A stretch of DNA of 64,000 bases from Caulobacter flavus (GTDB lineage: Bacteria > Pseudomonadota > Alphaproteobacteria > Caulobacterales > Caulobacteraceae). Under the pieces are notes generated by a model. The model saw nothing but the letters and a program-made list of their open reading frames with translations. It did not search any database and was not told the origin of the DNA. Position numbers and translations under genes: made by a program. This document shows positions 1-8,058 of this stretch, piece by piece (position 1 is the stretch's first letter; every line of letters starts with the position of its first letter). Where the stretch lies: positions 434,001 to 498,000 of the forward strand of contig NZ_CP026100.1 in assembly GCF_003722335.1 (NCBI RefSeq), given 5' to 3'.

Positions 1-490
1 GTCCGGACAGCTGGCGCAACGCCCCCGCGCCGCTGAAGCTGACCACGATCGAGGAGGGTCGCCCAAGGGCCTGTTCCACCAGGCCCGCGGCCTCGGCGGC
101 CTCGGCGGAAGAGGCGCCCAGTCGCTCGATCGCCATGGCCAGGTCCTCGGAGTCGCGCAGGCTCACCGTCCTTCGCTCTTCCGGCGGCGCCGTTCGCGTG
201 GACGTGGGCGCGGGCGTGGGAGCCGACGGCCTGGGCCGACGCAGGATCACCAGGCCGGCGCCGCCCGCCAACGCCAACCCTCCCAGGGCGATCAGCCCCC
301 TGCGCCCTACCCGCCCGATCCGCGAAGGCCGCGCGGACGGCGTTCGAGCCGCTTCCTCCCTTGAAACCCAGGTGGTCGGGTCGAAGCTGGCCGAGCCCGC
401 GTCGCCGCCGGCCTCGACGGTTTCCGAGCCGAGGACCCAGCGCCTGGGGTCGTATGACGCTGGCGTTTTCGAACGGTCACGCTCATTCAT
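1..490 (-). CDS. Partial M23-type peptidoglycan metallopeptidase, N-terminal part
   Basis: An open frame starts at ATG 490 and runs off the left edge, giving about 163 residues. After a polar N-terminus there is one hydrophobic segment at roughly residues 62-80 (LIALGGLALAGGAGLVIL), followed by a Pro/Thr-rich linker, so the protein is probably inner-membrane anchored with a periplasmic C-terminus. The next stretch (TVSLRDSEDLAMAIERLG) resembles the propeptide-like N-terminal module of M23/LytM peptidases of the YebA/OapA type. The catalytic domain itself would lie outside the window, so the family call is an inference from weak similarity. It is divergent from tssK, with about 100 bp between the two starts. 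It could be an ordinary envelope enzyme or one that helps the T6SS cross peptidoglycan. Confidence 0.55.
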   Translation of the reverse strand, partial: MNERDRSKTPASYDPRRWVLGSETVEAGGDAGSASFDPTTWVSREEAARTPSARPSRIGRVGRRGLIALGGLALAGGAGLVILRRPRPSAPTPAPTSTRTAPPEERRTVSLRDSEDLAMAIERLGASSAEAAEAAGLVEQALGRPSSIVVSFSGAGALRQLSG

Positions 491-588
491 GCGACGGCCC
501 TACCACAATCGAAGATAGCACTCACCTCGTAGCTCGCCTGTCATTCGAACATGGTCTATAGAGCTAAGCTTCAGGTCTTGAGGGGGGC

Positions 589-1926
589 GTGATGGTGAGC
601 GACGGGCGCGTGGCTTGGCGGGAGGGCCTGTTCCTGCGCCCGCAACATTTCCAGCAGCAAGATCGCCACCATGACGGCCTCCTTCACGCCCGCACCGAAG
701 CCCTCCGCCCCTATCCTTGGGGCGTCACCCGACTGAAGATCGACCGCGAGCTCGCGAGCCAGGGGCTGTTCGGGCTGACCAGCTGCGCCGGCGTGCTGGA
801 GGACGGCACGCCCTTCGCCTTCGACGACGGCGACACGAGGCCGGCGGCGATCGTCATCCCCCCGGACACGCGCGATCGCGTGATCTACCTGACCCTGCCG
901 CGCCGATCGGCCGGAGAGCGCCTCGCCCGCGCCGATCTGGCGCCGAACGACGCCCGCTATCTCGTCTATGACCGCCAGGTCTCGGACACCTACGCCTCGG
1001 ATCCGAGGGCCGAGGACCTGGAGCTGTCCCGCCTGAACCTGTGTCTGGGCGTCAGCGACGAGCAACTGACCGGCCGCACGCTTCTGGGCGTCGCGCGGGT
1101 GCGCGAGGTGCTGAACGGCGCTATCGATTTCGACGACGCCTACATTCCGCCCTGCCTGGACATCCAGCCCACCCGACTGGCGGGCTATGCCGAGCACCTG
1201 CTCGCGCGCGCCAATCAGCAGATCGCCAGCCTGGCGACCATGGCCGTCGCGAACATCGACGCCGGCCGCGACGCCCTGGTCGATTTCCTGACCCTGCAGG
1301 CCCTCAATCGATGGGGCCAGGTGCTCACCCATCTCAGCGCGACGCGCTCCATCCATCCAGAGCGCCTCTACGAGACATTCGTCGCCATGCTCGGCGATCT
1401 TTCCGGCCTGCGCGAGAACGCCCGGCGTGTGGAAACCCCGCCCCCGCCCTACGATCACAAGCATCTGGCCGAGACGTTCGAGCCGATCCACACGCGGCTC
1501 GACATCCTGATCTCGGCGATCAGCAACCCTTCGGTGGGTGAGCTGCCTCTACGACTCATCGAGCCCAGCTACTACGGCGCGCACGTCAAGGACCCGACGA
1601 TGCTGCGCAACAACGCCTTCTATCTGGCCGTCACCGCCGATCACCCGCTGGACGAGATCCGGCATCACGCGCCGATGGAGCTGAAGATCGGCGCGGCGGC
1701 CCAGATCAGGGAGATGGTCCACAGATCACTGCACGGCATTCGCCTCAGCCCGGCTTCCCCGCCGCCGCAGATCCGACCTTTGAGCGGCTACGCCTATTTC
1801 GAACTCGATCGCACCGGGGCGGAGTGGGCCGACCTCGTCAAGAGCCCGACCTTCGGCCTGCACGTGGCCGGCCAGTGGCCGGGCCTGAAGCTGCAGCTCT
1901 GGTGGGTCAAGAAGGACGCTCAATGA
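589..1926 (+). CDS. tssK: T6SS baseplate protein TssK
   Basis: TssK is the trimeric baseplate subunit that links the wedge (TssE/F/G) to the TssJLM membrane complex. The protein has 445 residues, normal for the family, and opens with the hallmark WREGLFLRPQHFQQQD motif directly after the start. The shell, neck and head regions are full length with no break. The first codon is GTG 589 or, one codon later, ATG 592; a G-rich ribosome binding site (AGGGGGG) lies just upstream. It is the first gene of a tightly packed operon: its TGA overlaps the ATG of tssL. The call is firm. Confidence 0.95.
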   Translation: MMVSDGRVAWREGLFLRPQHFQQQDRHHDGLLHARTEALRPYPWGVTRLKIDRELASQGLFGLTSCAGVLEDGTPFAFDDGDTRPAAIVIPPDTRDRVIYLTLPRRSAGERLARADLAPNDARYLVYDRQVSDTYASDPRAEDLELSRLNLCLGVSDEQLTGRTLLGVARVREVLNGAIDFDDAYIPPCLDIQPTRLAGYAEHLLARANQQIASLATMAVANIDAGRDALVDFLTLQALNRWGQVLTHLSATRSIHPERLYETFVAMLGDLSGLRENARRVETPPPPYDHKHLAETFEPIHTRLDILISAISNPSVGELPLRLIEPSYYGAHVKDPTMLRNNAFYLAVTADHPLDEIRHHAPMELKIGAAAQIREMVHRSLHGIRLSPASPPPQIRPLSGYAYFELDRTGAEWADLVKSPTFGLHVAGQWPGLKLQLWWVKKDAQ

Positions 1927-3263
1927 GCCGGGGGGACGAAGAAAGCCGCCGCCCGCGAAGATCCTCGCCGCTGAAGAGGGCGCGGGAGACGCAGATCGGC
2001 ATCCCGCTTCAGCCAGGCGCCAGCCCCGAGGCCTGGACGCCGAAGCCGCAGCCGTCGCTCCCGGACGACGACGTCCCGTCGCCGCCGATCGCGCCGGAGT
2101 CCCGCAACCCGATGATGGCCCTGGCGGGACCCATCCTGGCGCGGATCGCCGCCCTCAGGGTCGGACGCCTGCGAACGCCGCTGCGGCAGTTGCATCGGGA
2201 GATGACGGCCGAGATCGCCGAGTTCAGGGTCGCGATCTACGAACTCTACCCGGAGAAGGTCGCCGAATGCGCGGTCTACGCCGTCTGCGCCACGGTCGAC
2301 GACGTCGCCATGAACCTGCCGGACCAGGACGACGCCGCCGAGCAGTACGCCACCCGGAACATGGTGCTGCAGGTCTTCGGCCACAACGTCGGCGGCGACC
2401 ACTTCACCCACCAGATCGACCTGGCCCTGCAGGGCCAGGACGCCTACCAGGACCTCCTCGAACTGTTTCACGCCTGCCTGGCGGCAGGCTTCCGCGGGCG
2501 CATCGGCGTCAACCGCGGGGCCGAGGCCTACATGCAGGCGCTGTTCAAGGCGCTGGACCATCCGCGCAAGCTGTCCTCCACCGAGCTGACGCCGCACTGG
2601 CGAGGCGTCGACGCCCCCGCGCGCACCACGGGCGTATGGGGCGGCGTCGGCGTGGTGGCGGCCATCGCGGTCGGGTTCCTGCTCACGGTCTACATGATCC
2701 TCAACCTGGTCCTGGCCTGGAACTCGAGTGACGCGTCCAACGCCCTGGCCCAGATCTTCCCGGAGGATAAGGTCAGCCTCGCAGACCCCGCCGGCACGCC
2801 GGTCGACGCCGCGCCCGAGAGCCCGGTGGCGCGGGCCATCCGCGCCTGCCTCGGCGCCGAACAGGAAGCCGGCCTGCTGGAAGTCGAGGAAAACCCCGGC
2901 GCCGTCTGGGTGCGAACGCCGGCCCATAGTCAGCTCGAACTCTTCAAGCCCGGATCGGATCGGCTGGAGGCGTCGGTTCCCCCGCTTCTTGAGCGGATCT
3001 CCGGCTGCATGGAGCCCCATCCCGGCCCGGTCGACGTGATCGGCTATACGGACTCCGTCGGGATCCACACCCTGACCTTCCCCAACAACCAGCGGCTGTC
3101 GGAAGCCCGCGCGGAACGCGCCGCCGACATCATCCGGCGCCGCCTGGGCTCGCGTGTCACGTCGGAGGGGCGCGGCGAAAACGATCCCTTCGCAGGCAAC
3201 AGCACCGCGGAAGGGCGGCGCTTGAATCGCCGTCTCGAAATCGTCCTGCGTCGGGTGGGCTAG
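1923..3263 (+). CDS. tssL: T6SS membrane protein TssL (DotU) with C-terminal OmpA domain
   Basis: 446 residues from ATG 1923, which overlaps the tssK stop (ATGA). A basic, proline-rich N-terminus of about 60 residues is followed by the cytoplasmic DotU/TssL hook domain (about 62-225, including YELYPEKVAECAVYAVCATVDD), one membrane span at about 240-264, and a periplasmic OmpA-like domain (about 335-446) with GYTDS at 374-378, NNQRLSEARA at 388-397 and NRRLEI near the end. The protein therefore anchors TssM and the baseplate and binds peptidoglycan itself, instead of relying on a separate TagL. A longer upstream reading is possible but would overlap tssK by 100 bases. Confidence 0.94.
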   Translation: MSRGDEESRRPRRSSPLKRARETQIGIPLQPGASPEAWTPKPQPSLPDDDVPSPPIAPESRNPMMALAGPILARIAALRVGRLRTPLRQLHREMTAEIAEFRVAIYELYPEKVAECAVYAVCATVDDVAMNLPDQDDAAEQYATRNMVLQVFGHNVGGDHFTHQIDLALQGQDAYQDLLELFHACLAAGFRGRIGVNRGAEAYMQALFKALDHPRKLSSTELTPHWRGVDAPARTTGVWGGVGVVAAIAVGFLLTVYMILNLVLAWNSSDASNALAQIFPEDKVSLADPAGTPVDAAPESPVARAIRACLGAEQEAGLLEVEENPGAVWVRTPAHSQLELFKPGSDRLEASVPPLLERISGCMEPHPGPVDVIGYTDSVGIHTLTFPNNQRLSEARAERAADIIRRRLGSRVTSEGRGENDPFAGNSTAEGRRLNRRLEIVLRRVG

Positions 3264-3266
3264 ATC

Positions 3267-6200
3267 TTGAAGCTCTTGCGCAAACTGTTCGGCAACTGGT
3301 GGGTCAGCAGCCTGACGCTGGTGGCGGTCGCCGCCCTGATCCTGTGCGTGCTGGCGCCGCTGGCCTTCCCGTCTCTCGGCCGCCTCTGGATCCGCCTGCT
3401 GCTGCTGGCGCTGATCGGCGCGGTGTGGGGCGTTTTCGCGATCCTGCGCGCCGTGGTCGCCAACCGGGCCTCCGCGCGGATCGCCCGCAACCTGTTCGAC
3501 GAGGAGCAGGCCACGGGCGAGCAGCGGGTCCTGGCGCGCCGGGTGTCCGACGCGATGGCGCACCTGAAGACCCAGTCGGGGAAGCGTCGCGACTATCTGT
3601 ACAGCCGCCCCTGGTATGTGATCATCGGTCCGCCCGCGGGCGGCAAGACCACGGCGCTGGAAGCGTCCGGGCTTCACTTTCCCAACAAGATCAAGAAGCT
3701 CGAGGCCGCCAGCGGCACCCGCAACATCGACTTCATGTTCGCGGACGAGGCCGTTCTGGTCGACACCGCCGGTCGCTACACCAGCCAGGACAGCGGCGAC
3801 TCCCGCGACCGCGACGGCTGGCAGGCCCTCCTCGACCTCCTGCGCCGCCATCGGCCCCTGCAGCCCATCAACGGCGTGATCGTCGCGATCCCGCTCGACA
3901 CCCTGGCGCGCTCCGGCGTCGCCGAGATCGACGAGCACGCCCACATCGTCCGCAGGCGCCTGAACGAGCTGCGCATCGGCCTGCAGAGCGCGCCGCCCGT
4001 CTATGTGATGTTCACCAAGGCCGACCTGATCGCCGGCTTCGTCGAGAGCTTCGACGATCTGCTGGTGGATGGTCGCCGGGCCGTTCTCGGCGCGACCTTC
4101 CCCTGGACGCCGGACGAGCCGATCTCTCCGGAAGCGCTGGCCAGCGCCTTCGACGAGGTGACGGAGTCGATCGCGGCGCGGATGTCCAGCCGCCTGCAGG
4201 AAGAGCGCGACGCCCGGCGCCAGTCGCTGATCCTGGGGTTCCCCAGCCAGGTCGCGGCGCTGCGGGCCCGGGCCGTGCGGCTGCTGGACGGCGCGTTTCG
4301 CAGCCCCGCGCAGGAGCAGCCCATGCCCCTGCGCGGCTTCTACCTGACCAGCGGCATGCAGGACGGCGCCCCGATCGACCGCATCGTCGCGAGCGTGGGC
4401 GAAGTCTACGACGCTCCCCAGCCGCGGGCGTCCGGCGGGGGCCGGGCGTTCTTCGTCAATCGCCTGCTCACCGACGTCATCTTCCGGGAGGCCGGGCTCG
4501 CCCGCCCCGCGCCCGCCCTTGTCGCGAAGCGCCGGACCGCCATCGCTCTGGCGTTCGCCACCATCGGGCTGGCCTCGGTCGTCATGGCCGCCGTGCTGAT
4601 GGCCAGCTTCGGCGCCAACCTGGAATGGCAATCGAAACTCACCAAGGCGGCCAACGACATCCACGCGCGGGCGTCGGACTCCGGCCTTGACCGCGCCCGG
4701 GTCGCCGACACCGACCTCGACGGCGTCCAGCCCTTGCTCAGCGACCTGCGCAACCTGCCCGGCGGCTATGCCGAGCAGACCTCGGGCTTCAAATTCAGCC
4801 TGCGCCAGTTCCTGATCTCCGACCTCGGCGGCAAGGCCAGAGCGGCGTACATGAACGGCCTGCAGCGCCTGATGCTGCCGCGCTTGGTGCTTCGCCTGGA
4901 GTCGGAACTGGGCGACACCAGCGACAGCGTGCGCCTCTACGAGCGCCTGAAGGTCTATCGCCTGCTCGGCGGGTTCCAGGGAAAGGAACCGGAGCCGGGC
5001 GCCATAGTCCGCTGGGCGAACGAAGAGCTGAGATCCGTTTCGCTCACCGGCGGCGACAACGCCCGGGCCGCGCTTGGCGCCGACGTTCAAGCCATGGTCG
5101 ACGACGACCTCTACGGCCGGGCCTGGGCGGGCGGGCGCGTTCCCAACAAGACGGACCTCGTGACCGCGGCGCAGCAGGAACTGCTCAGCCGGCCGCAGGC
5201 GGATCGCGCCTTCGCCCTCCTGATCCAGCAGATGAGCGCGGGGGGGCGGGCCTGGCGGATCAAGGACGGCGTGCTGGACGATGGCGCGCTGCTGGCGTTC
5301 CGCGATCCCAGGAGCGTCGCCGAAGCCAGCGTGCCCTACCAGTACACCCGCGCTGGCTATCAGGAACGGTACGCCGGCGCCATGCGCGACCTCGACACGC
5401 GCATCCAAAGCGAGGCGTGGGTGCTGGGCCAGTCCAATGCGGACGCCGCCACGGTCAGGGGACAGATGCGATCCCTGCAGGCGGACGTCGCCAAGCTCTA
5501 CGCCCGGGCCTATACCGCGGCCTGGGAACGCACGCTGGCGGTGCTTCAGCCCGCGGACTATTTCGCCGAAGGCGATCAGGGTCGCCAGGTGCTGACGGCG
5601 ATCAAGCAGCGACCTCTGGCCATCGTGCTGCGCCAGGTGAGCGACAACACCAAGTTCTCCGACTCGGCCGCCGCCAAGGCCGGAGCGATGGTCCAGAAGC
5701 GGGTGTTCCAGCGCGCCCCGAACGCCGCCGCCGTTGGCGCGATCCAGGGATCGACCGGGTTCGACGCGGCCAGGGAAATCGAGAACCAATTCAGCGCCCT
5801 GCACCGCTACACGGCCTCGCCGGAAGGGGTCGACGCCTTCTCCAAGGTGCTTCGCGACGCCGTCGAAGCCAGCGCCGCGGCCAAGAGAACGGAGGCCGAC
5901 GACACCGTCCGCGGCGATTTCACCCGCGCGATGGCCAGGCTCGAGGGCGCCATCACCGACGCGCCCGCAGGCCCCGTCCAGAACTTCGTCGCCTCGGCCT
6001 CGGGCAAGGCGACCGGGACGATCGAAAAGGTCAACCGGACCGCCGTGAACTCCGCCTACAAGCGCCAGGCCCTGGGCGACTGCGCCTCCGCCACGGAAGG
6101 CCTCTACCCCTTCGTCGATCGGTCGGGCACGGATGCGCAACTCGCGGCCATGCAGCGCGCGTTCGGCGTCGGCGGCTCGTTCGACACCTACATCAATGGC

Positions 6201-6713
6201 AATCTGGTCGGCCCCAACTACATCGACCGATCCCAGCCGATCTGGCGCTGGCGACAGGACGATCCGGTCGCCGCCAGCTTCGATCCCAGCAGCGCCGAGC
6301 AGTTCATGAAGGCCGCCCAGATCAGGGACCTCATGGCCAACGGCGTCAGCTTCAAGATCCTGGCGATCCGCTTCAGCGGCGCGGCCACCGGCGCCGACTT
6401 CGTCCAGGGCGGCGCCTCGCACCCTTTCGAACAGGGACAGGGCGGAAGCTACGACATCGTCTGGATGCCGGGGGCCGGTTCATATCCCGCCAAGGTGGTC
6501 TTGCGGGGCGGAACCCGGCCGATCAGCTTCGACGGCCCGTGGGCCCTGGTGAAACTGTTCAACGCGGCGCAGCTGGAGAGCATCGACCCGATGCGCTTCA
6601 ACGCGACGTTCTCGGACGGCACCGCCAAGGTCACCTTCCAGGTGACGATGAGGTCCCAGCCCAATCCGTTCGGCAGCCGCTTCTGGTCCTTCCGCTGTCC
6701 GGCTGGAGTGTGA
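3267..6713 (+). CDS. tssM: T6SS membrane protein TssM (IcmF)
   Basis: 1148 residues, typical for TssM. It starts at TTG 3267, three bases after the tssL stop. Two membrane spans near residues 15-33 and 43-63 precede a cytoplasmic NTPase-like domain with an intact Walker A (GPPAGGKTT, 121-129) and a DTAGR motif at 166-170. A third span lies at about 420-445, followed by the large periplasmic helical and beta region that ends in a conserved C-terminal beta domain. It forms the trans-envelope channel with TssL. The intact Walker A suggests nucleotide binding, which some TssM proteins have lost. It is co-transcribed with tssK, tssL and tagF. Confidence 0.95.
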   Translation: MKLLRKLFGNWWVSSLTLVAVAALILCVLAPLAFPSLGRLWIRLLLLALIGAVWGVFAILRAVVANRASARIARNLFDEEQATGEQRVLARRVSDAMAHLKTQSGKRRDYLYSRPWYVIIGPPAGGKTTALEASGLHFPNKIKKLEAASGTRNIDFMFADEAVLVDTAGRYTSQDSGDSRDRDGWQALLDLLRRHRPLQPINGVIVAIPLDTLARSGVAEIDEHAHIVRRRLNELRIGLQSAPPVYVMFTKADLIAGFVESFDDLLVDGRRAVLGATFPWTPDEPISPEALASAFDEVTESIAARMSSRLQEERDARRQSLILGFPSQVAALRARAVRLLDGAFRSPAQEQPMPLRGFYLTSGMQDGAPIDRIVASVGEVYDAPQPRASGGGRAFFVNRLLTDVIFREAGLARPAPALVAKRRTAIALAFATIGLASVVMAAVLMASFGANLEWQSKLTKAANDIHARASDSGLDRARVADTDLDGVQPLLSDLRNLPGGYAEQTSGFKFSLRQFLISDLGGKARAAYMNGLQRLMLPRLVLRLESELGDTSDSVRLYERLKVYRLLGGFQGKEPEPGAIVRWANEELRSVSLTGGDNARAALGADVQAMVDDDLYGRAWAGGRVPNKTDLVTAAQQELLSRPQADRAFALLIQQMSAGGRAWRIKDGVLDDGALLAFRDPRSVAEASVPYQYTRAGYQERYAGAMRDLDTRIQSEAWVLGQSNADAATVRGQMRSLQADVAKLYARAYTAAWERTLAVLQPADYFAEGDQGRQVLTAIKQRPLAIVLRQVSDNTKFSDSAAAKAGAMVQKRVFQRAPNAAAVGAIQGSTGFDAAREIENQFSALHRYTASPEGVDAFSKVLRDAVEASAAAKRTEADDTVRGDFTRAMARLEGAITDAPAGPVQNFVASASGKATGTIEKVNRTAVNSAYKRQALGDCASATEGLYPFVDRSGTDAQLAAMQRAFGVGGSFDTYINGNLVGPNYIDRSQPIWRWRQDDPVAASFDPSSAEQFMKAAQIRDLMANGVSFKILAIRFSGAATGADFVQGGASHPFEQGQGGSYDIVWMPGAGSYPAKVVLRGGTRPISFDGPWALVKLFNAAQLESIDPMRFNATFSDGTAKVTFQVTMRSQPNPFGSRFWSFRCPAGV

Positions 6714-6718
6714 TCGGC

Positions 6719-7306
6719 ATGCTCTCGCGCCCCGCCTTCTTCGGCAAACTCCCCCGGCACGGCGACTTCGTCAGCCGCGGGCTGCCGGACGTTCTGAGGG
6801 ATGGATGGGACGAGTGGTGCAGCGCCCAGCTCATGGCTGCCCGCAACGCCCTCGGGGCACGCTTCGAGGCGCGGCACGACGCCGCCCCCAGCTGGCGCTT
6901 CACGGTGAACGACGGCGACAGCTGGGCCGCCGGCGCGCTGGCCCCCTCGATCGACGAGGCGGGGCGGCGCTTCTTCATCATGGCCCAGTTCGGCGAGCTG
7001 ACCGCGGCCGAGGCCCTGGCCTGGGGCGGCCCGTTGAGCGCCGTCTGCGAGGACGAGCTCTATCGCGCCCTGGCCGATCGTATCGACGGGGAGATGCTCC
7101 TCAGCCGCCTGACGGAAGCCGCGCGCGGCCTTGATCTGTCGGTCGGACCGGCCTGGAACCTGCTGGAGGCGTCCGCCATGGCCGACGGCGTGTGGTGGAC
7201 GGAAGGGGCCGACGCCCACGCCGCCGCGCGAGCCGTCGGTCGATGGCCGCCGCCCGGAACCATCCTCATGCATGCGCGCACGGACCTGGAGGCGGCCAGT
7301 GAGTGA
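6719..7306 (+). CDS. tagF: T6SS-associated regulator TagF (ImpM family)
   Basis: 195 residues beginning with the family signature PAFFGKLPRHGDFVSRGLP. TagF is a cytoplasmic repressor of T6SS firing, which in Pseudomonas and Agrobacterium acts through Fha in opposition to the kinase pathway. The ATG at 6719 is chosen because a GGAG lies 10 bases upstream inside the end of tssM. A GTG at 6710 overlapping the tssM stop is the alternative and would add three residues. Unlike the Agrobacterium protein, there is no fusion with PppA here: the phosphatase is the separate next gene, overlapping by 8 bases. Confidence 0.9.
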   Translation: MLSRPAFFGKLPRHGDFVSRGLPDVLRDGWDEWCSAQLMAARNALGARFEARHDAAPSWRFTVNDGDSWAAGALAPSIDEAGRRFFIMAQFGELTAAEALAWGGPLSAVCEDELYRALADRIDGEMLLSRLTEAARGLDLSVGPAWNLLEASAMADGVWWTEGADAHAAARAVGRWPPPGTILMHARTDLEAASE

Positions 7307-8048
7307 GAACATCCGGATTCAGGCCGCCAGCCTCACCCACCAGGGGCTGGTCAGAAAGGCCAACGAGGATTCGATCCTTCAACGCGACGACATCGGGCTG
7401 TGGATCGTCGCCGACGGCATGGGCGGCCACCAGGGCGGCAAGTTCGCCTCGTCGACCGTCGTCGAGGCGTTGAGCGGCATCGAGCTCGACCACGACGGAG
7501 AGGGACTGCTGTCGGGCGTGCAGCGCGCGGTCGGCGCGGCCAACACGGCCATATACGAGGCCTCGCAGAACGGCCTGCGCATGGGAACGACCATCGTGGG
7601 CCTGACCCTCGACGACACCTGCTTCACCTGCTTCTGGGCCGGCGACAGCCGTGCCTATCTGCTCCGCGACGCCAAGCTCTATCGCCTGACCAAGGACCAC
7701 ACGCGCGTCCAGGACATGGTCGATTCCGGCCTCCTGACCTCGGAAGAAGCCGCCAGCCATCCGATGGCGCACGTCCTGTCCCGCGCCATCGGCGTCGAGG
7801 AACAGGTGCAGTTGGGCACGGTGCGCGACGTCCTGCTGGCGAACGACGTCTTCTTCCTGTGCAGCGACGGCGTCCACGGGGTCGTCAAGGACTCCGAACT
7901 CACAGAGACGCTGCTTCATCGCGGCCCGGCCGGCGCCTGCAAGGAGCTTCTGGAGCTCGTGCTCAAGCGCGGCGCCCCTGACAACGCCAGTATGATCGTG
8001 GTCGCCTGCCAGCAGGCCACCGCCATCGCCATCCCCCTGGATCAATGA
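7299..8048 (+). CDS. pppA: PP2C-type protein phosphatase PppA (T6SS)
   Basis: 249 residues from GTG 7299, which overlaps the tagF stop by 8 bases. All PPM/PP2C metal-binding motifs are visible: NED at 22-24, DGMGGH at 39-44, GDSR at 115-118 and a C-terminal GAPDNAS with the DN pair. PppA dephosphorylates the FHA protein and switches the T6SS off, opposing PpkA encoded next to it. Because of the longer reading frame an upstream start is possible, but it would run deep into tagF. Role assignment rests on the fold plus the operon context. Confidence 0.92.
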   Translation: MSENIRIQAASLTHQGLVRKANEDSILQRDDIGLWIVADGMGGHQGGKFASSTVVEALSGIELDHDGEGLLSGVQRAVGAANTAIYEASQNGLRMGTTIVGLTLDDTCFTCFWAGDSRAYLLRDAKLYRLTKDHTRVQDMVDSGLLTSEEAASHPMAHVLSRAIGVEEQVQLGTVRDVLLANDVFFLCSDGVHGVVKDSELTETLLHRGPAGACKELLELVLKRGAPDNASMIVVACQQATAIAIPLDQ

Positions 8049-8058
8049 GGGCGTCGAC

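Noticed and set aside
1920..6422. A 1500-codon open frame on the minus strand opposite tssL and tssM
   Set aside because: It is a shadow of high-GC coding DNA: low-complexity, His/Arg/Gly-rich, no domain, while the plus strand encodes clear TssL and TssM.
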